From: Paeniroseomonas aquatica
GTDB lineage: Bacteria > Pseudomonadota > Alphaproteobacteria > Acetobacterales > Acetobacteraceae
Direction: 5' to 3'
Length of the DNA: 64,000 nt
Assembly: GCF_030409335.1 (NCBI RefSeq)
Contig: NZ_JAUFPN010000195.1
Location: 61,030-125,029 of the forward strand
The notes under the pieces were generated by a model. It worked only from the letters and a program-made list of their open reading frames with translations, was not told where the DNA came from and did not search any database. A program made the position numbers and the translations under genes. This document shows, piece by piece, positions 8,671 to 18,174 of the stretch (the first letter of the stretch is position 1; each line of letters opens with the position of its first letter).

Positions 8671-9975
8671 ATGGCCGCCCCCGAATCGCCGCCCGCACCC
8701 CGCCGCCACCTGTCCTGGTGGCAGGACCGGCGCTTCCTCGTGCTCTTCGCGCTCGGCTTCGCCGCCGGCGTGCCCTGGCCGCTGGTGGCCGGGCAGGTGC
8801 TGCGCCAGTGGTTCACCGAGGCCGGGCTGTCGCTGACCGAGATCGGCATGCTGGCGCTGGTCGGCTGGGCCTATGCGCTGAAATTCCTCTGGGCGCCGCT
8901 GCTCGACGACCTCCGCCCGCCGGTCCCGCCCGGCTGGCTGGCCAGGCTGGGCCGGCGGCGCGGCTGGCTGGTGGTGATCCAGCCCTGCCTCATGCTGGCG
9001 ATCATCGTCCTCGGCCTGTCGAACCCCGCGGTCTCGCCGCTGACCACGGCGGCGCTGGCGGTGCTGGTCGCCTTCCTCTCGGCCAGCCAGGACATCGCCA
9101 TCGACGCCTACCGCATCGAGGTGCTGGCCGAGCGCGAGCAGGGCTTCGGCCTCGCCTGCTACCTCTGGGGCTATCGCGGCGCGCTGGTGGCCAGCGGCGC
9201 CGGCTGCCTCTGGCTGGTCGGCAGCCTCGGCTGGGCCGGCGCCTATGCCTATGCCGCGGGGCTGGTCGGGCTCGGCTTCCTCGCCGTGCTGGCGGCCCCG
9301 GCCGAGCCGGCGGCGCCGCCCGGCTTCGCCGTGGCGCGCGGCTGGCGCCAGCGGATGCGGGTCGCGGTGGTCGACCCCTTCGCCGATTTCATGCGGCGGC
9401 GGTACTGGCTGGCGATTTTGCTGTTCATCGCGCTGTTCAAGCTTGGCGAGGCGCTGGCCGGCGGCATGGCGACCACCTTCTACAACCGGCTCGGCTTCAC
9501 CCGCACCGACGTCGCCAACGTGAGCACCGTCTTCGGGCTGGTCGCCACCCTCGGCGGGGCGCTGGCCGGCGGCTGGGTGGTCGCCCGGCTCGGCACCGCC
9601 CGGGCGCTGGTCCTGACCGGGCTCGGGCAGATGCTGTCCAACCTGATGTATGTTGCCCTGGCCCGGGCCGGGCACGACCTGCCCATGCTCTGGGCCCAGG
9701 TGGGGATCGAGGCCTTCACCGACGGGCTGGCCGATACCGCCTTCCTCACCTACCTCTCCTCGCTCACCAACCGCAGCTTCACCGCGACGCAATACGCGCT
9801 GCTGTCGTCCTTCGCGGTGCTGCCGCTGCGGACCTTCAGCGCCGCCTCCGGCTGGCTGGCGGAGCAGCTGGGCTGGGAGGTGTTCTTCCTGATGACCACC
9901 GCGGCGGCGCTGCCGGCCATGGGCATCATGCTCTGGCTGCTGCGCCGCCTGCCGCCGCGCGAAGCGCCGGCCTGA
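8671..9975 (+). CDS. AmpG-like muropeptide/MFS permease
   Basis: A 434-residue major facilitator protein with about 12 membrane segments. The run LSASQDIAIDAYRIE near residue 150 is a hallmark of the AmpG group, as is LKFLWAPLLDD near 70. AmpG permeases import anhydro-muropeptides from the periplasm for cell-wall recycling; some alphaproteobacterial paralogues have other roles, so the substrate is inferred. The second half keeps the paired motif FYNRLGFTRTDVANVSTVFG. It stands between the lipoprotein and a small membrane protein, all on the plus strand. Confidence 0.85.
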   Translation: MAAPESPPAPRRHLSWWQDRRFLVLFALGFAAGVPWPLVAGQVLRQWFTEAGLSLTEIGMLALVGWAYALKFLWAPLLDDLRPPVPPGWLARLGRRRGWLVVIQPCLMLAIIVLGLSNPAVSPLTTAALAVLVAFLSASQDIAIDAYRIEVLAEREQGFGLACYLWGYRGALVASGAGCLWLVGSLGWAGAYAYAAGLVGLGFLAVLAAPAEPAAPPGFAVARGWRQRMRVAVVDPFADFMRRRYWLAILLFIALFKLGEALAGGMATTFYNRLGFTRTDVANVSTVFGLVATLGGALAGGWVVARLGTARALVLTGLGQMLSNLMYVALARAGHDLPMLWAQVGIEAFTDGLADTAFLTYLSSLTNRSFTATQYALLSSFAVLPLRTFSAASGWLAEQLGWEVFFLMTTAAALPAMGIMLWLLRRLPPREAPA

Positions 9976-10063
9976 GATATTGTCCGGGCGCGTGGCCCGC
10001 AGCCCTGGGCGGGGCCACCCCGGCGGCACCATATGGGCGCCGGACCACAGGCGGAGACGGTAC

Positions 10064-10420
10064 ATGGGATTCTGGGCACGCACCTTCATCACGGCCTTCG
10101 CGCTCTGGGCGGCGACCCAGGTCGTGCCCGGCATCCATGTCGGCGGGCTGCTCGGCCTGCTGCTGGCGGCGCTGGTCTTCGGGCTGGTGAATGCGGTGGT
10201 GCGGCCGGTGCTGGTGCTGCTGTCGCTGCCGCTGACCATCGTGACCCTCGGCCTGTTCCTGCTGGTGGTGAACGCGGCCATGCTCGGGCTGACCGCGCTG
10301 CTGCTGCCCGGCTTCCGGGTGGACGGCTTCTGGCCGGCGCTGATGGGCGCCATCGTGGTCTCGCTGGTGAGCTGGGGCGCGGCGCGGGTCTTCGCCGGCC
10401 CGGACGTGTCCAACAGATAA
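10064..10420 (+). CDS. Small membrane protein of the phage holin / YvlD (DUF360) family
   Basis: A 118-residue protein made almost wholly of four hydrophobic helices, with the family run VFGLVNAVVRPVLVLLSLPLTIVTLGL near residues 40-68. The polar NA..RP and the later VVNAAMLGL are conserved in this group. Despite the database name there is no sign of phage here, and the role of these proteins is unknown. The ATG at 10064 has a GGAGA site about 8 bases upstream. It lies 89 bp after the AmpG-like gene and 48 bp before rlmB, so all three may be cotranscribed. Confidence 0.85.
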   Translation: MGFWARTFITAFALWAATQVVPGIHVGGLLGLLLAALVFGLVNAVVRPVLVLLSLPLTIVTLGLFLLVVNAAMLGLTALLLPGFRVDGFWPALMGAIVVSLVSWGAARVFAGPDVSNR

Positions 10421-10468
10421 CCGCCACCGGGCGATGGACAGCGGCCCTGCCGCAGGCCAAATGACGGC

Positions 10469-11281
10469 ATGCGCCGATCGAACCAGTCCAGCCCCGCCCC
10501 CTCCCGCCGGCCGCCGGTGCCGGAGCAGCGCGGCGGCGCCGGCGGGGTCTGGCTGCATGGCCTGCACGCCGTGGCCGCCGCCCTGGCCAACCCCGCCCGC
10601 CGGCTGAAGCGCCTGCTGGTGACCGAGGAGGCCGAGGCGACGCTCGCCGCCCGGCTGCCCCGCGCCGATGGCTCGCCGAGCTGGCGGATCGCCCCGGAAC
10701 GCGCCGACCGGCAGCGCTTCGGCACCTTCCTGCCGGAGGACAGCGTCCACCAGGGCGCCGCGCTGCTGGTGGAGCCGCTGCCGAACCTCACCCTCGACCG
10801 CGCCCTCGAGCACGGCGAGGGGCCGGTGCTGGTGCTGGACCAGGTGACCGACCCGCGGAACATCGGCGCCATCCTGCGCTCGGCGGCGGCCTTCGGCGCC
10901 TCCGCCCTGGTGATGCAGGACCGCCACGCGCCGCCCGAGACCGGGGCGCTGGCCCGCGCCGCCTCGGGCGCGCTCGAGGTCGTGCCGGTGGTGCGGGTGG
11001 TGAACCTCTCCCGCGCCCTGGATGAGCTGAAGAAGGCGGGGCTCTGGGTGGTCGGGCTCGACGGCGCCGCGCCGGTGACCCTGGCGCAGACCCAGGCCGG
11101 GCTCGGCGGCCGCCGGGTGGCGCTGGTGCTGGGGGCCGAGGGCGACGGCATGCGCCGCCTGACGCGGGAGAATTGCGACGAGCTGTCCCGCCTGCCCATC
11201 GCCGCGGAGATGGAGAGCCTGAACGTCTCGGCCGCCGCCGCGGTGGCGTTGTACGAGCTGGTCCGGGGAGAACACCGATGA
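10469..11281 (+). CDS. rlmB: 23S rRNA (guanosine-2'-O)-methyltransferase RlmB-type (SpoU/TrmH)
   Basis: A 270-residue SPOUT-class RNA methyltransferase. The N-terminal substrate-binding domain begins with WLHGLHAVAAALANP near residue 28. The catalytic knot domain carries motif 1 DQVTDPRNIGAILRSAAAFGA near 125-145, motif 2 VLGAEGDGMRRL near 218 and motif 3 IAAEMESLNVSAAAAVALYEL at 244-264. These match enzymes that 2'-O-methylate a guanosine of 23S rRNA using S-adenosylmethionine. A Pro/Arg/Ser-rich tail of about 25 residues precedes the domain. Its stop overlaps the next gene's start (ATGA). A tRNA-specific paralogue is possible but less likely given the N-terminal domain. Confidence 0.88.
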   Translation: MRRSNQSSPAPSRRPPVPEQRGGAGGVWLHGLHAVAAALANPARRLKRLLVTEEAEATLAARLPRADGSPSWRIAPERADRQRFGTFLPEDSVHQGAALLVEPLPNLTLDRALEHGEGPVLVLDQVTDPRNIGAILRSAAAFGASALVMQDRHAPPETGALARAASGALEVVPVVRVVNLSRALDELKKAGLWVVGLDGAAPVTLAQTQAGLGGRRVALVLGAEGDGMRRLTRENCDELSRLPIAAEMESLNVSAAAAVALYELVRGEHR

Positions 11282-12054
11282 GTGCCGCCGCAGACGCCAT
11301 TCTCGCCGCCCGCCGGGCCCGGGGGATCCTCGCCCCGCTCGGCGGCGACGCGCCGCAGGATTTCGCCACCGGCTACGCGGTGCAGCACGAGGTGGCCGAG
11401 GCGCTCGGCGCCGTCCCGCCGGCCGGCTTCAAGATCGGCGCCACGACGCGGCAGATGCAGGCCTACCTCGGCCTCGCCGGGCCGGCGGCGGGCTTCGTGC
11501 CGGCGGGCTCGGTCAACCCGAGCGGGGCGGCCTTCCGCCGGGCGGATTTCCTCGACCCCGGCGTCGAATGCGAGATCGGGGTGCGGCTGGGCCGCGACCT
11601 GCCCTTCGGCCCCTGCACGCGGGAGCAGGCGGCGGCGGCCGTCGCCGAGGTCTTCCCGGCGATCGAGATCGTCGAGCGCCGCTACGGCGACCTCGCCACG
11701 CTCGGCACCCCGACGCTGATCGCCGACCAGGTCTTCCACGCCTCGGGCGTGCTCGGCGCGCCGGTGGCGGATTGGCGCTCGCTCGACCTCGGCGCGGCGC
11801 GGGGCGAGTTCCGCATCGGCGGCAAGGTGGTGGGCAGCGGCCATGGCCGCGACCTGCTCGGGCATCCGCTAGAAGCGCTGGCCTGGCTGGCGGGCTCCGG
11901 CGCGGCCGAGGTCTTCGGCGGGCTGAAGGCGGGGCAGGTGGTCTGGCTCGGCTCGGTCACCCCGCCGATCTGGCTGGAGGGCGTGCTGGAGGGGCCGGGC
12001 GAGGTCGAGGCGGGTTTCGACCTGCTGGGCGTCGCCCGGCTCCGCTTCACCTGA
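11278..12054 (+). CDS. 2-keto-4-pentenoate hydratase / fumarylacetoacetate hydrolase-family protein
   Basis: A 258-residue protein of the 2-oxopent-4-enoate hydratase group within the FAH superfamily. The motifs are GFKIGATTRQMQAYLGL near residue 49, the metal-ligand region GVECEIGVRLGRDLP near 96-111, FPAIEIVERRY near 131-141, and the C-terminal GSVTPPIWLEG. Such enzymes hydrate 2-hydroxydienoates in the meta-cleavage of aromatic compounds, or decarboxylate related acids. No other meta-cleavage gene lies nearby, so the pathway is unknown. It starts inside the stop codon of rlmB (ATGA), an odd functional pairing that implies coupled translation. Confidence 0.85.
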   Translation: MSAAADAILAARRARGILAPLGGDAPQDFATGYAVQHEVAEALGAVPPAGFKIGATTRQMQAYLGLAGPAAGFVPAGSVNPSGAAFRRADFLDPGVECEIGVRLGRDLPFGPCTREQAAAAVAEVFPAIEIVERRYGDLATLGTPTLIADQVFHASGVLGAPVADWRSLDLGAARGEFRIGGKVVGSGHGRDLLGHPLEALAWLAGSGAAEVFGGLKAGQVVWLGSVTPPIWLEGVLEGPGEVEAGFDLLGVARLRFT

Positions 12055-12163
12055 GGCGGCCGATCGCAAGCCGGCATTAACCCCCGCTCTGCTAGCAAGG
12101 ACCCGCCGCCGCATGAGCGGCCCCCTGCTACCGCGCCAGAATGGCATACCGGATGGAAACCCC

Positions 12164-12391
12164 ATGCCTCCTGCCGACTGGAACCTGCTGACCGACGAGC
12201 TGCAGCTCGCGCTTTCCCGGGAGGCTCTCCGCCGCGCCGCCGAAACCCTGGCGGAACACGCCCGCCTGCTGGCGATCGAAATGGAGCAGGGCACCCTGAA
12301 CGACCGCGGCGGCCCGGATGCGCTGCGGCTCTTCGCCGCGGTGGTCACCGCCACCAACCAGGACTCCTTCGGGCCGGTCGGCCACGCCTGA
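12164..12391 (+). CDS. Small hypothetical protein
   Basis: A 75-residue soluble protein that I do not recognise. It is mainly helical and amphipathic, with the run LSREALRRAAETLAEHARLLAIEMEQG. An alternative ATG at 12113 would add 17 residues and has AAGGA 11 bases upstream; 12164 is chosen because the N-terminal extension is Pro/Gly-rich and GGATGG precedes the later start. It is followed by the convergent zinc-ribbon gene. No function is suggested. Confidence 0.6.
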   Translation: MPPADWNLLTDELQLALSREALRRAAETLAEHARLLAIEMEQGTLNDRGGPDALRLFAAVVTATNQDSFGPVGHA

Positions 12392-12433
12392 GGCTTCGGG
12401 CCCCAGCCTTCCCGGCTGCCGGGCGGCCGGGCC

Positions 12434-12844
12434 TCAGCCGGTCTGGCTGGCGCCGAGCAGCAGGTAGAGCCTGGCGGCCGGCGGCCAGGCCTCGACGATC
12501 GGGCCGCGATAGGCCCAGGCCCCGGCGCCCAGCGCCGCCAGCAGCACCCCCGAGCCGATCCAGGCCGCCCAGAGCAGCATCGCCGCCGCCCGGGCGCGCC
12601 GCTGCTCCGCCGGATTCGGCAGCGGCGGGTGGATCGGCTGCGCCTGGCGGCTGGGCGGCCGGAAGGGCGGCGGCCCCTCGGGCGGTGGCGGCACCGGCGT
12701 CGCCGCGGCCGGCGCCGAGTCGCCCGCCGCGGGCCGGACCATCCAGTCATGGCCGCATTTGGCGCAGCGCAGCAGCCGGCCGCCGCCGATCAGGGCATCC
12801 GGCACCTCGTAGGTGGCGTCGCAGGTGGGGCAGGCGATGCGCAT
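12434..12844 (-). CDS. MJ0042-type zinc-ribbon protein with one membrane segment
   Basis: A 136-residue protein starting with the MJ0042 zinc-ribbon: CPTC at residues 5-8 and CAKC at 27-30 bind one zinc, with the family spacing YEVPDALIGGGRLLRCAKCG. A Pro-rich linker (about 45-80) follows, then a single membrane helix near 90-108 and a short periplasmic tail. Such proteins are common in alphaproteobacteria; their role is not established, though a regulatory or envelope-associated one is usual speculation. It diverges from ftsE (153 bp between starts), and in related genomes a gene of this type often sits beside ftsEX. Confidence 0.82.
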   Translation of the reverse strand: MRIACPTCDATYEVPDALIGGGRLLRCAKCGHDWMVRPAAGDSAPAAATPVPPPPEGPPPFRPPSRQAQPIHPPLPNPAEQRRARAAAMLLWAAWIGSGVLLAALGAGAWAYRGPIVEAWPPAARLYLLLGASQTG

Positions 12845-12997
12845 GGGCCGGCGTAATCTGCGGGGCGGGCGGCGCGGCTGCAAGCCTTGCTTGGTCTGCC
12901 TCTGTCGCCGCCCGGCGCTGCCCGGCGGGGGGCGCGATCGCCCGTCCCGGCGCCCGGCCCCTTGGCGGCGGGGGCGGCGGGCGGCATTGTCCGCCGC

Positions 12998-13691
<694 letters not shown>

Positions 13692-13699
<8 letters not shown>

Positions 13700-14615
13700 C
13701 GGCATGGGAATCCCGGCGCGGCAACCCGCCGTGCCGCGGCTGCGGCGCAGCCGGGGGCGGGACCCGCTGGGCCTGCGGCGGGCGCTGTCGGACCGGCTGC
13801 TGCCGGCCCTGGTCGCCGCCATGGCGCTGCTGGCGGCGCTGGCCCTGGCCGGCTCGCGCGGGGCGGCGGAGCTGACCGCGCGCTGGGAAGGCGGCGCCGC
13901 GGCGGCGATGACGGTGCAGCTGCCGGCCAATGCCGGGGCGGCGCGGCTCGCGCGCGGGCTGGCGGCGCTGGAGGCGATGCCGGAGGTGACCCGGGCGCAG
14001 CCGATGGACCAGGCGCGCATGGCCGCGCTGCTGCGCCCCTGGCTCGGCGAGGCGCCGGCCATGGCGCTGCCGGTGGTGATCGAGCTGCAGCTGGCCGGGC
14101 TGCCGGTGGCGCCGGAGGCGCTGGCCCGGCGGATCGCGGCGGCGGTGCCCGGGGCCTCGGTCGAATCCCACGGGGTCTGGGTCGCCCGGCTGGTGGCGCT
14201 GGCCCGCAGCCTGCAGGCGGTGGCCCTGGCGGCGCTGGCGCTGGTCGCCGGCATCGCCGCGGCGGTGGTGGCGGTCGCGGTCCGGGCCGGGATCGCGGCC
14301 CGGCGGGAGGCCATCGCCATCCTGCACGACCTGGGCGCGACCGATGCGGATATCGCCGGGCGCTTCGCCCAGCGGGCGGGCTGGCTGGTGGCGGCCGGGG
14401 CGGCGGCCGGAACCCTGCTGGCGGTGCCGGTGCTGGCCGGCTTCGCCGACCTCGCCGCGCCGCTGCTGGGCGGGCAGCCGGCGGAGTCGATGCTCGACTG
14501 GCCCTGGACCAGCCTGCCCTGGGAGGCGCTGGCGCCGCTGCCGCTGCTGGCGGCGGGGCTGGGCTGGCTGACGGCGCAGGTGACGGTGCGGCGATGGCTG
14601 CGCCGGCTGCCGTGA
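13692..14615 (+). CDS. ftsX: Cell division permease FtsX
   Basis: A 307-residue FtsX-type permease: a basic N-terminus, membrane helix 1 near residues 36-55, a periplasmic domain of about 110 residues, then three helices in the C-terminal half. The motif [22 protein letters not shown] is the conserved cytoplasmic segment before helix 3. It partners FtsE in the division-site transporter-like complex that relays ATP hydrolysis to murein hydrolases. Sequence is weakly conserved in this family, so identification also rests on the overlapping ftsE. Its end overlaps the next gene by 22 bp. Confidence 0.9.
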
Positions 14616-15259
14616 GCGACCTGCCGGAGCGGCGCCTCGAGCGGCCTCGCCGCTGGCGGTGGGGCCTGCTGCTGGCCGCGCCGGCCCTGGCCCTGGCGGC
14701 GCTGGTGGCGGGCTTCGGCGCATTCCTGGTGCTGGCCGGGCGCGATCCGGCGGAGCCGACGCGCCATACCGACGGGATCGCCGTGCTGACCGGCGGGGCG
14801 GAGCGGGTCGAGACCGGCCTCCGCCTGCTGCGGGAGGGCCGGGCCGACCGGCTGCTGGTCTCGGGCGTGCATCCGCAGGTGACGCTGGCCGATGTCGCCC
14901 GGCTGGCGGCGCTGGAGCCGGAGCCGCTGGCGGGGCGGGTGGCGCTCGGGCCGCGCGCCACCTCGACGCGGGGCAACGCGGCCGAGATCGCGGAATGGGC
15001 GCGCGGGGCGCAGCTGCGCTCCCTGCGGGTGGTCACCGCCGGCTACCACATGCCGCGCGCCCTGCTGGAGCTGCGGCGGACGCTGCCGGAGGTGGCGCTG
15101 GTGGCGCACCCCGTGGTACCGGCGCGGCTGCGCGACCCGGCGGCGGGCGGCCAGCCCCGCACTTGGTCGCTGCTGGCCGGCGAATACCTGAAATTCCTCG
15201 CAGCCTGGGCCGGCGTTCCCGGGCTGCTGGGACTGCCCCTGGACCCCCCGCGAAGATGA
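14594..15259 (+). CDS. YdcF/ElyC-like protein (DUF218)
   Basis: A 221-residue protein with one N-terminal membrane helix (about residues 23-48) and a DUF218 domain: [17 protein letters not shown] near 60, the central LLVSGV run near 87, a TSTRGNAAE motif near 122-131 and the later [10 protein letters not shown]. The family includes ElyC/SanA, implicated in envelope polysaccharide assembly. A GTG at 14612, whose GTGA overlaps the ftsX stop, is a credible alternative start that removes six residues. Its position after ftsX and before plsC suggests an envelope-related operon. Confidence 0.85.
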   Translation: MAAPAAVSDLPERRLERPRRWRWGLLLAAPALALAALVAGFGAFLVLAGRDPAEPTRHTDGIAVLTGGAERVETGLRLLREGRADRLLVSGVHPQVTLADVARLAALEPEPLAGRVALGPRATSTRGNAAEIAEWARGAQLRSLRVVTAGYHMPRALLELRRTLPEVALVAHPVVPARLRDPAAGGQPRTWSLLAGEYLKFLAAWAGVPGLLGLPLDPPRR

Positions 15260-15263
15260 CCCC

Positions 15264-16025
15264 ATGCTGACCTGGTTCCGTTCGGTGCTGTTCAACATCG
15301 CCTTCTTCGGCACCACCGCCGCGGTCGCCATCCTGTCGACGCCGGTGCTGCTGGCGCCGGCGCACTGGACCATGCCGCCGATCCGCTTCTGGGCCTGGCT
15401 GGTGGTGCAGGAGCTGCGCTGGATCTGCGGGATCAAGCTGGAGGTCATCGGGCGGGAGCACCTGCCGCAGTCGGGCCCGGCGCTGATCGCCGCCAAGCAC
15501 CAGTCGGCGCTCGATACCGTCGTCTGGCTGCTGCTGGTGCCGAACTGCGCCTACGTGCTGAAGCAGGAGCTGCTGCGGATCCCCTTCTACGGCTTCCTGG
15601 TCGCCAAGGTCGGGATGATCTCGGTCGACCGCTCGGGTGGCGCGGCGGCGATGCGGCACCTGCTGAAGGCGGGCAGGGCCGCGGCCGCGGCCGGCCGGCA
15701 GCTGGTGATCTTCCCCGAGGGCACGCGGGTTGCGCCGGGCGAGCGGGTGCCCTACCAGCCCGGCATCGCGGCGCTCGCCGCCGCCACCGGCCTGCCGGTG
15801 GTCCCGGTGGCGACCAACAGCGGGGTGCTCTGGGGCCGCCGCGCCTTCCTCAAGCGGCCGGGGACCATCGTCATCTCGGTGCTGCCGCCGCTGCCCGCGG
15901 GGCTGCCGCGGCCGGTGCTGCTGGCCCGGCTCGAGAGCCTGATCGAGGCCGAAAGCGACCGGCTGATGGCCGGCCAGCCTGTGGATAACACCGTGGATGA
16001 CTTGGCACCGCGCGCTGCGCCGTGA
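15264..16025 (+). CDS. plsC: 1-acyl-sn-glycerol-3-phosphate acyltransferase (PlsC family)
   Basis: A 253-residue lysophosphatidate acyltransferase-like enzyme that adds the second acyl chain to make phosphatidic acid at the inner membrane. An N-terminal membrane segment covers residues 5-30. The catalytic H(x)4D motif is KHQSALDT near residue 79, and the substrate-binding FPEGTR is near 150. The product feeds phospholipid synthesis. The last 15 residues (from about 238) form a polar tail, and their codons contain a perfect DnaA-box sequence (see the AT-rich element). The gene starts 4 bp after the YdcF-like stop. A paralogue acting on another acyl acceptor is possible. Confidence 0.88.
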   Translation: MLTWFRSVLFNIAFFGTTAAVAILSTPVLLAPAHWTMPPIRFWAWLVVQELRWICGIKLEVIGREHLPQSGPALIAAKHQSALDTVVWLLLVPNCAYVLKQELLRIPFYGFLVAKVGMISVDRSGGAAAMRHLLKAGRAAAAAGRQLVIFPEGTRVAPGERVPYQPGIAALAAATGLPVVPVATNSGVLWGRRAFLKRPGTIVISVLPPLPAGLPRPVLLARLESLIEAESDRLMAGQPVDNTVDDLAPRAAP

Positions 16026-16234
16026 GACCAGCAGCAGGGTGCAAACTGCTGCACCGATAGGGTTTTCCCCAAGAAATATGCCGGGAAAATCTTTTGCATA
16101 CCATTACGACATATCAGCAAGCTATTGAATCGATTGATTATTTTCCATCACGCGTCAGTGAGCGACTCGGGTCGGAACAACCCGCTCCCGGTTGCGCACA
16201 GCGAAGCGGCTAACCCCCTGGGGATTGTGGACAA
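15980..16234. other. AT-rich convergent intergenic element flanked by DnaA-box-like sites (candidate replication origin)
   Basis: TGTGGATAA at 15980-15988 is the exact complement of the DnaA box TTATCCACA, and TGTGGACAA at 16226-16234 differs from it by one base. TTTTCCCCA near 16063 differs by one base from the relaxed box. Between them 16060-16150 is strongly AT-rich for this genome. The sites fall in the 3' ends of two convergent genes, where no promoter is needed. GANTC methylation sites occur at 16126-16130 and 16164-16168. Two alternative hairpins (16031-16052 and 16038-16055) near the plsC stop may act in termination. An origin is inferred, not shown. Confidence 0.35.
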
Positions 16235-16794
16235 TCGACCGGCATGGCGGGCAGCAGGGCGGCGATCCGGTCCAGGCCGGCGTCCCGCACGCCCAGCGCC
16301 CGCAGGTGCGCCAGGGTGTTGAGCAGGTAGTCCCGGTTGGCCCCGGCGGTGCCGATGCCGCGGGCGATGGCGGCGGCGGCCAGGTCCGGGCCGGGGCGGC
16401 AGTAGCTGCCATGGCCGCGGTTGGCCACGTAGGTGACGGCCTGCACCGGCCGCCCGCTGTCCAGCAGCCGCACCGGCAGCAGGCGCCGGGTATAGACCAC
16501 CTCGTCGCCGATGTTCTCCCGCGCATCGAGGTAGGCCAGCACCGCCGCGGCCTCCGCCGCCTGGACGCGGAAGGCGACGCCGCGGCAGGCGCCGCCCCGG
16601 TCGAGCCCCAGCACCAGTCCGGGCGTCTCCGCGGTGCCGCGGTAGAAGCGGCTCCAGAGGCAGAAACGGCGGTGGAAGCCGCGCAGCAGGGCCGGATGGG
16701 CGCCGAGGTGGGGAAAGCCGGGCCGCCAGATCAAGGAGCCATAGGCAAAGACATAGAGATGGCCGTCGGGATCGAGCGGCTGCGGCGTGGACAT
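16210..16794 (-). CDS. Gamma-glutamylcyclotransferase (ChaC-like)
   Basis: A 194-residue ChaC-type cyclotransferase, which splits glutathione into 5-oxoproline and Cys-Gly in the cytoplasm. The glycine-loop signature YVFAYGSLIWRPGFP lies near residues 14-28, followed by RGFHRRFCLWS. The catalytic Glu is probably in the LDARENIGDEV run near 90-100, and the C-terminal YLLNTLAHLRALGV matches the family. Length fits. The start is next to a divergent DUF2125 gene (71 bp). Its 3' end overlaps the candidate origin element. Confidence 0.88.
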   Translation of the reverse strand: MSTPQPLDPDGHLYVFAYGSLIWRPGFPHLGAHPALLRGFHRRFCLWSRFYRGTAETPGLVLGLDRGGACRGVAFRVQAAEAAAVLAYLDARENIGDEVVYTRRLLPVRLLDSGRPVQAVTYVANRGHGSYCRPGPDLAAAAIARGIGTAGANRDYLLNTLAHLRALGVRDAGLDRIAALLPAMPVDCPQSPGG

Positions 16795-16865
16795 GGGAAG
16801 GGCACCGGGGGGCCGCCGGCGGCAATTCGCCTGGGGCCGGGCTTCGGGATATATCCTCCGGCGAC

Positions 16866-17990
16866 ATGTCCGCCAAGCCGTCGGCCCTTCCCGGCCGCGC
16901 GTCCGGCCGGCGCCGGCGCCTCGGGGTGCGGGCGCTGCTGGGCGCCGCGCTGGTCCTCCTCCTGCTCGCCGCCGGCCATGCGCTGCTGTGGCGCTGGATG
17001 GGCCGCCAATTGGAGGAGGGCTTCGCCGCCTGGGCCGAGGGTCGCCGGGCGCAGGGCTGGCAGCTCGGGCATGGCGCGCCGCGGCGCGGCGGCTGGCCCT
17101 TCTCCGCCACGCTGACCCTGCCGCAATTCCACTTGGCCGGCGGCGGCGCCACCCTGCCCGGCGGCATGGACTGGCAGGCCGAGGCGCTGGAGCTGCGGGT
17201 CTCCCTGCCGCTGGTCGACCGGCTGGTGGTGCGGATGCCGGGCCACCACCGCCTGCGCCTGGGCGCGCTGGAGCTGCCCTTCGCCGCCGACCGCCTCACC
17301 GCCGAGCTGCCGATCGAGCGCCACGTGCTGCCGCGCGAGGCGACGCTGGAGGGGGAGGGGCTGCGCGGCGCGGGCCTGGAGGCGGCGCGGCTGTGGCTGG
17401 CGGTCGAGACCCGCATCACCGCGATCGAGGGCGAGCCGGCGGTGACCCTCGGCGGCGGGGTGACGGGGGTGGTGCTGCCGGCCTCCCCGCTCTCGGCGGC
17501 GCTGGGGCGGAGCCTGCAGGCGCTGGAGCTCGACCTGGCGCTGAGCGGGCCGGTGCCGCCCGGGCGCGGGCCGGCGGCGCGGGCCGAAGCCTGGCGCGAC
17601 GGCGGCGGCACCCTGGCGCTGCGGTCCCTCGCCCTGCGCTGGGGGCCGGTGGGCGCGACCAGCACCGCCACCCTGACCCTGGACGAGGCGCTGCAGCCGA
17701 TGGGGGCGGGGACCCTGAAGCTGACCGGCGCGCCGGAGGCGCTGGACGCCGCCGCGGCGGCCGGGCTGCTGACCCCGCGCGGCGCCGCCGGCGCCCGGAC
17801 CCTGGTGCGGCTGCTCGGCCGGGCCCCGGCGGAGGGCGGGGCGCCGCAACTCGAGGTGCCGCTGACCCTGGAGGAGCGCACCCTCACCCTGGCCCGGATC
17901 CCGGTGGCCCAGCTTTCGCCCTGGGCCTGGCCCGCCGCCGGTCCGCCGCTGCCCGCGGCGGCGCAGGACCCGGCACGGCCGGGCCGGTAG
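16866..17990 (+). CDS. DUF2125 domain-containing protein
   Basis: A 374-residue protein with one N-terminal membrane helix (about residues 24-45) and a long periplasmic beta-rich DUF2125 region. Typical features are WMGRQLEEGFAAWAEGRRAQGW after the helix and a GWPF motif near residue 77. The family is widespread in alphaproteobacteria without known function; the architecture resembles envelope proteins with repetitive beta structure. The ATG at 16866 is the first in frame. It diverges from the ChaC-like gene, consistent with the envelope theme of this block. Confidence 0.82.
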   Translation: MSAKPSALPGRASGRRRRLGVRALLGAALVLLLLAAGHALLWRWMGRQLEEGFAAWAEGRRAQGWQLGHGAPRRGGWPFSATLTLPQFHLAGGGATLPGGMDWQAEALELRVSLPLVDRLVVRMPGHHRLRLGALELPFAADRLTAELPIERHVLPREATLEGEGLRGAGLEAARLWLAVETRITAIEGEPAVTLGGGVTGVVLPASPLSAALGRSLQALELDLALSGPVPPGRGPAARAEAWRDGGGTLALRSLALRWGPVGATSTATLTLDEALQPMGAGTLKLTGAPEALDAAAAAGLLTPRGAAGARTLVRLLGRAPAEGGAPQLEVPLTLEERTLTLARIPVAQLSPWAWPAAGPPLPAAAQDPARPGR

Positions 17991-18174
17991 CATTTTAGGG
18001 GTGGCGCGGCCCGCCCGGGCTGCGCTAGGCTTCCGGCCATGAGGTTCCGCTTCACCCGTATTGCGCGAATTATTAGCCCGGCTGCCTGAGTCGCGCCGTG
18101 GGTACGGCGCGTCCTGCGCCGCCGGGGTTCGTCCCGCCCACCCTGCCTCGCGCACTGCACCGGATCCTGCCTCA

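Noticed and set aside
10064..10420. A prophage remnant, because of the holin-type small membrane protein
   Set aside because: No other phage gene is present and this family is widespread in chromosomes.
8659..11865. A long minus-strand open frame (about 1068 codons) opposite the AmpG-like, rlmB and hydratase genes
   Set aside because: It is the mirror of real plus-strand genes with clear motifs; GC-rich DNA has few stops on the opposite strand, and its translation is repetitive with no domain.
16125..16322. A small open frame in the AT-rich plsC/chaC gap
   Set aside because: It runs into the chaC gene on the opposite strand, has no family features and its translation is low complexity.
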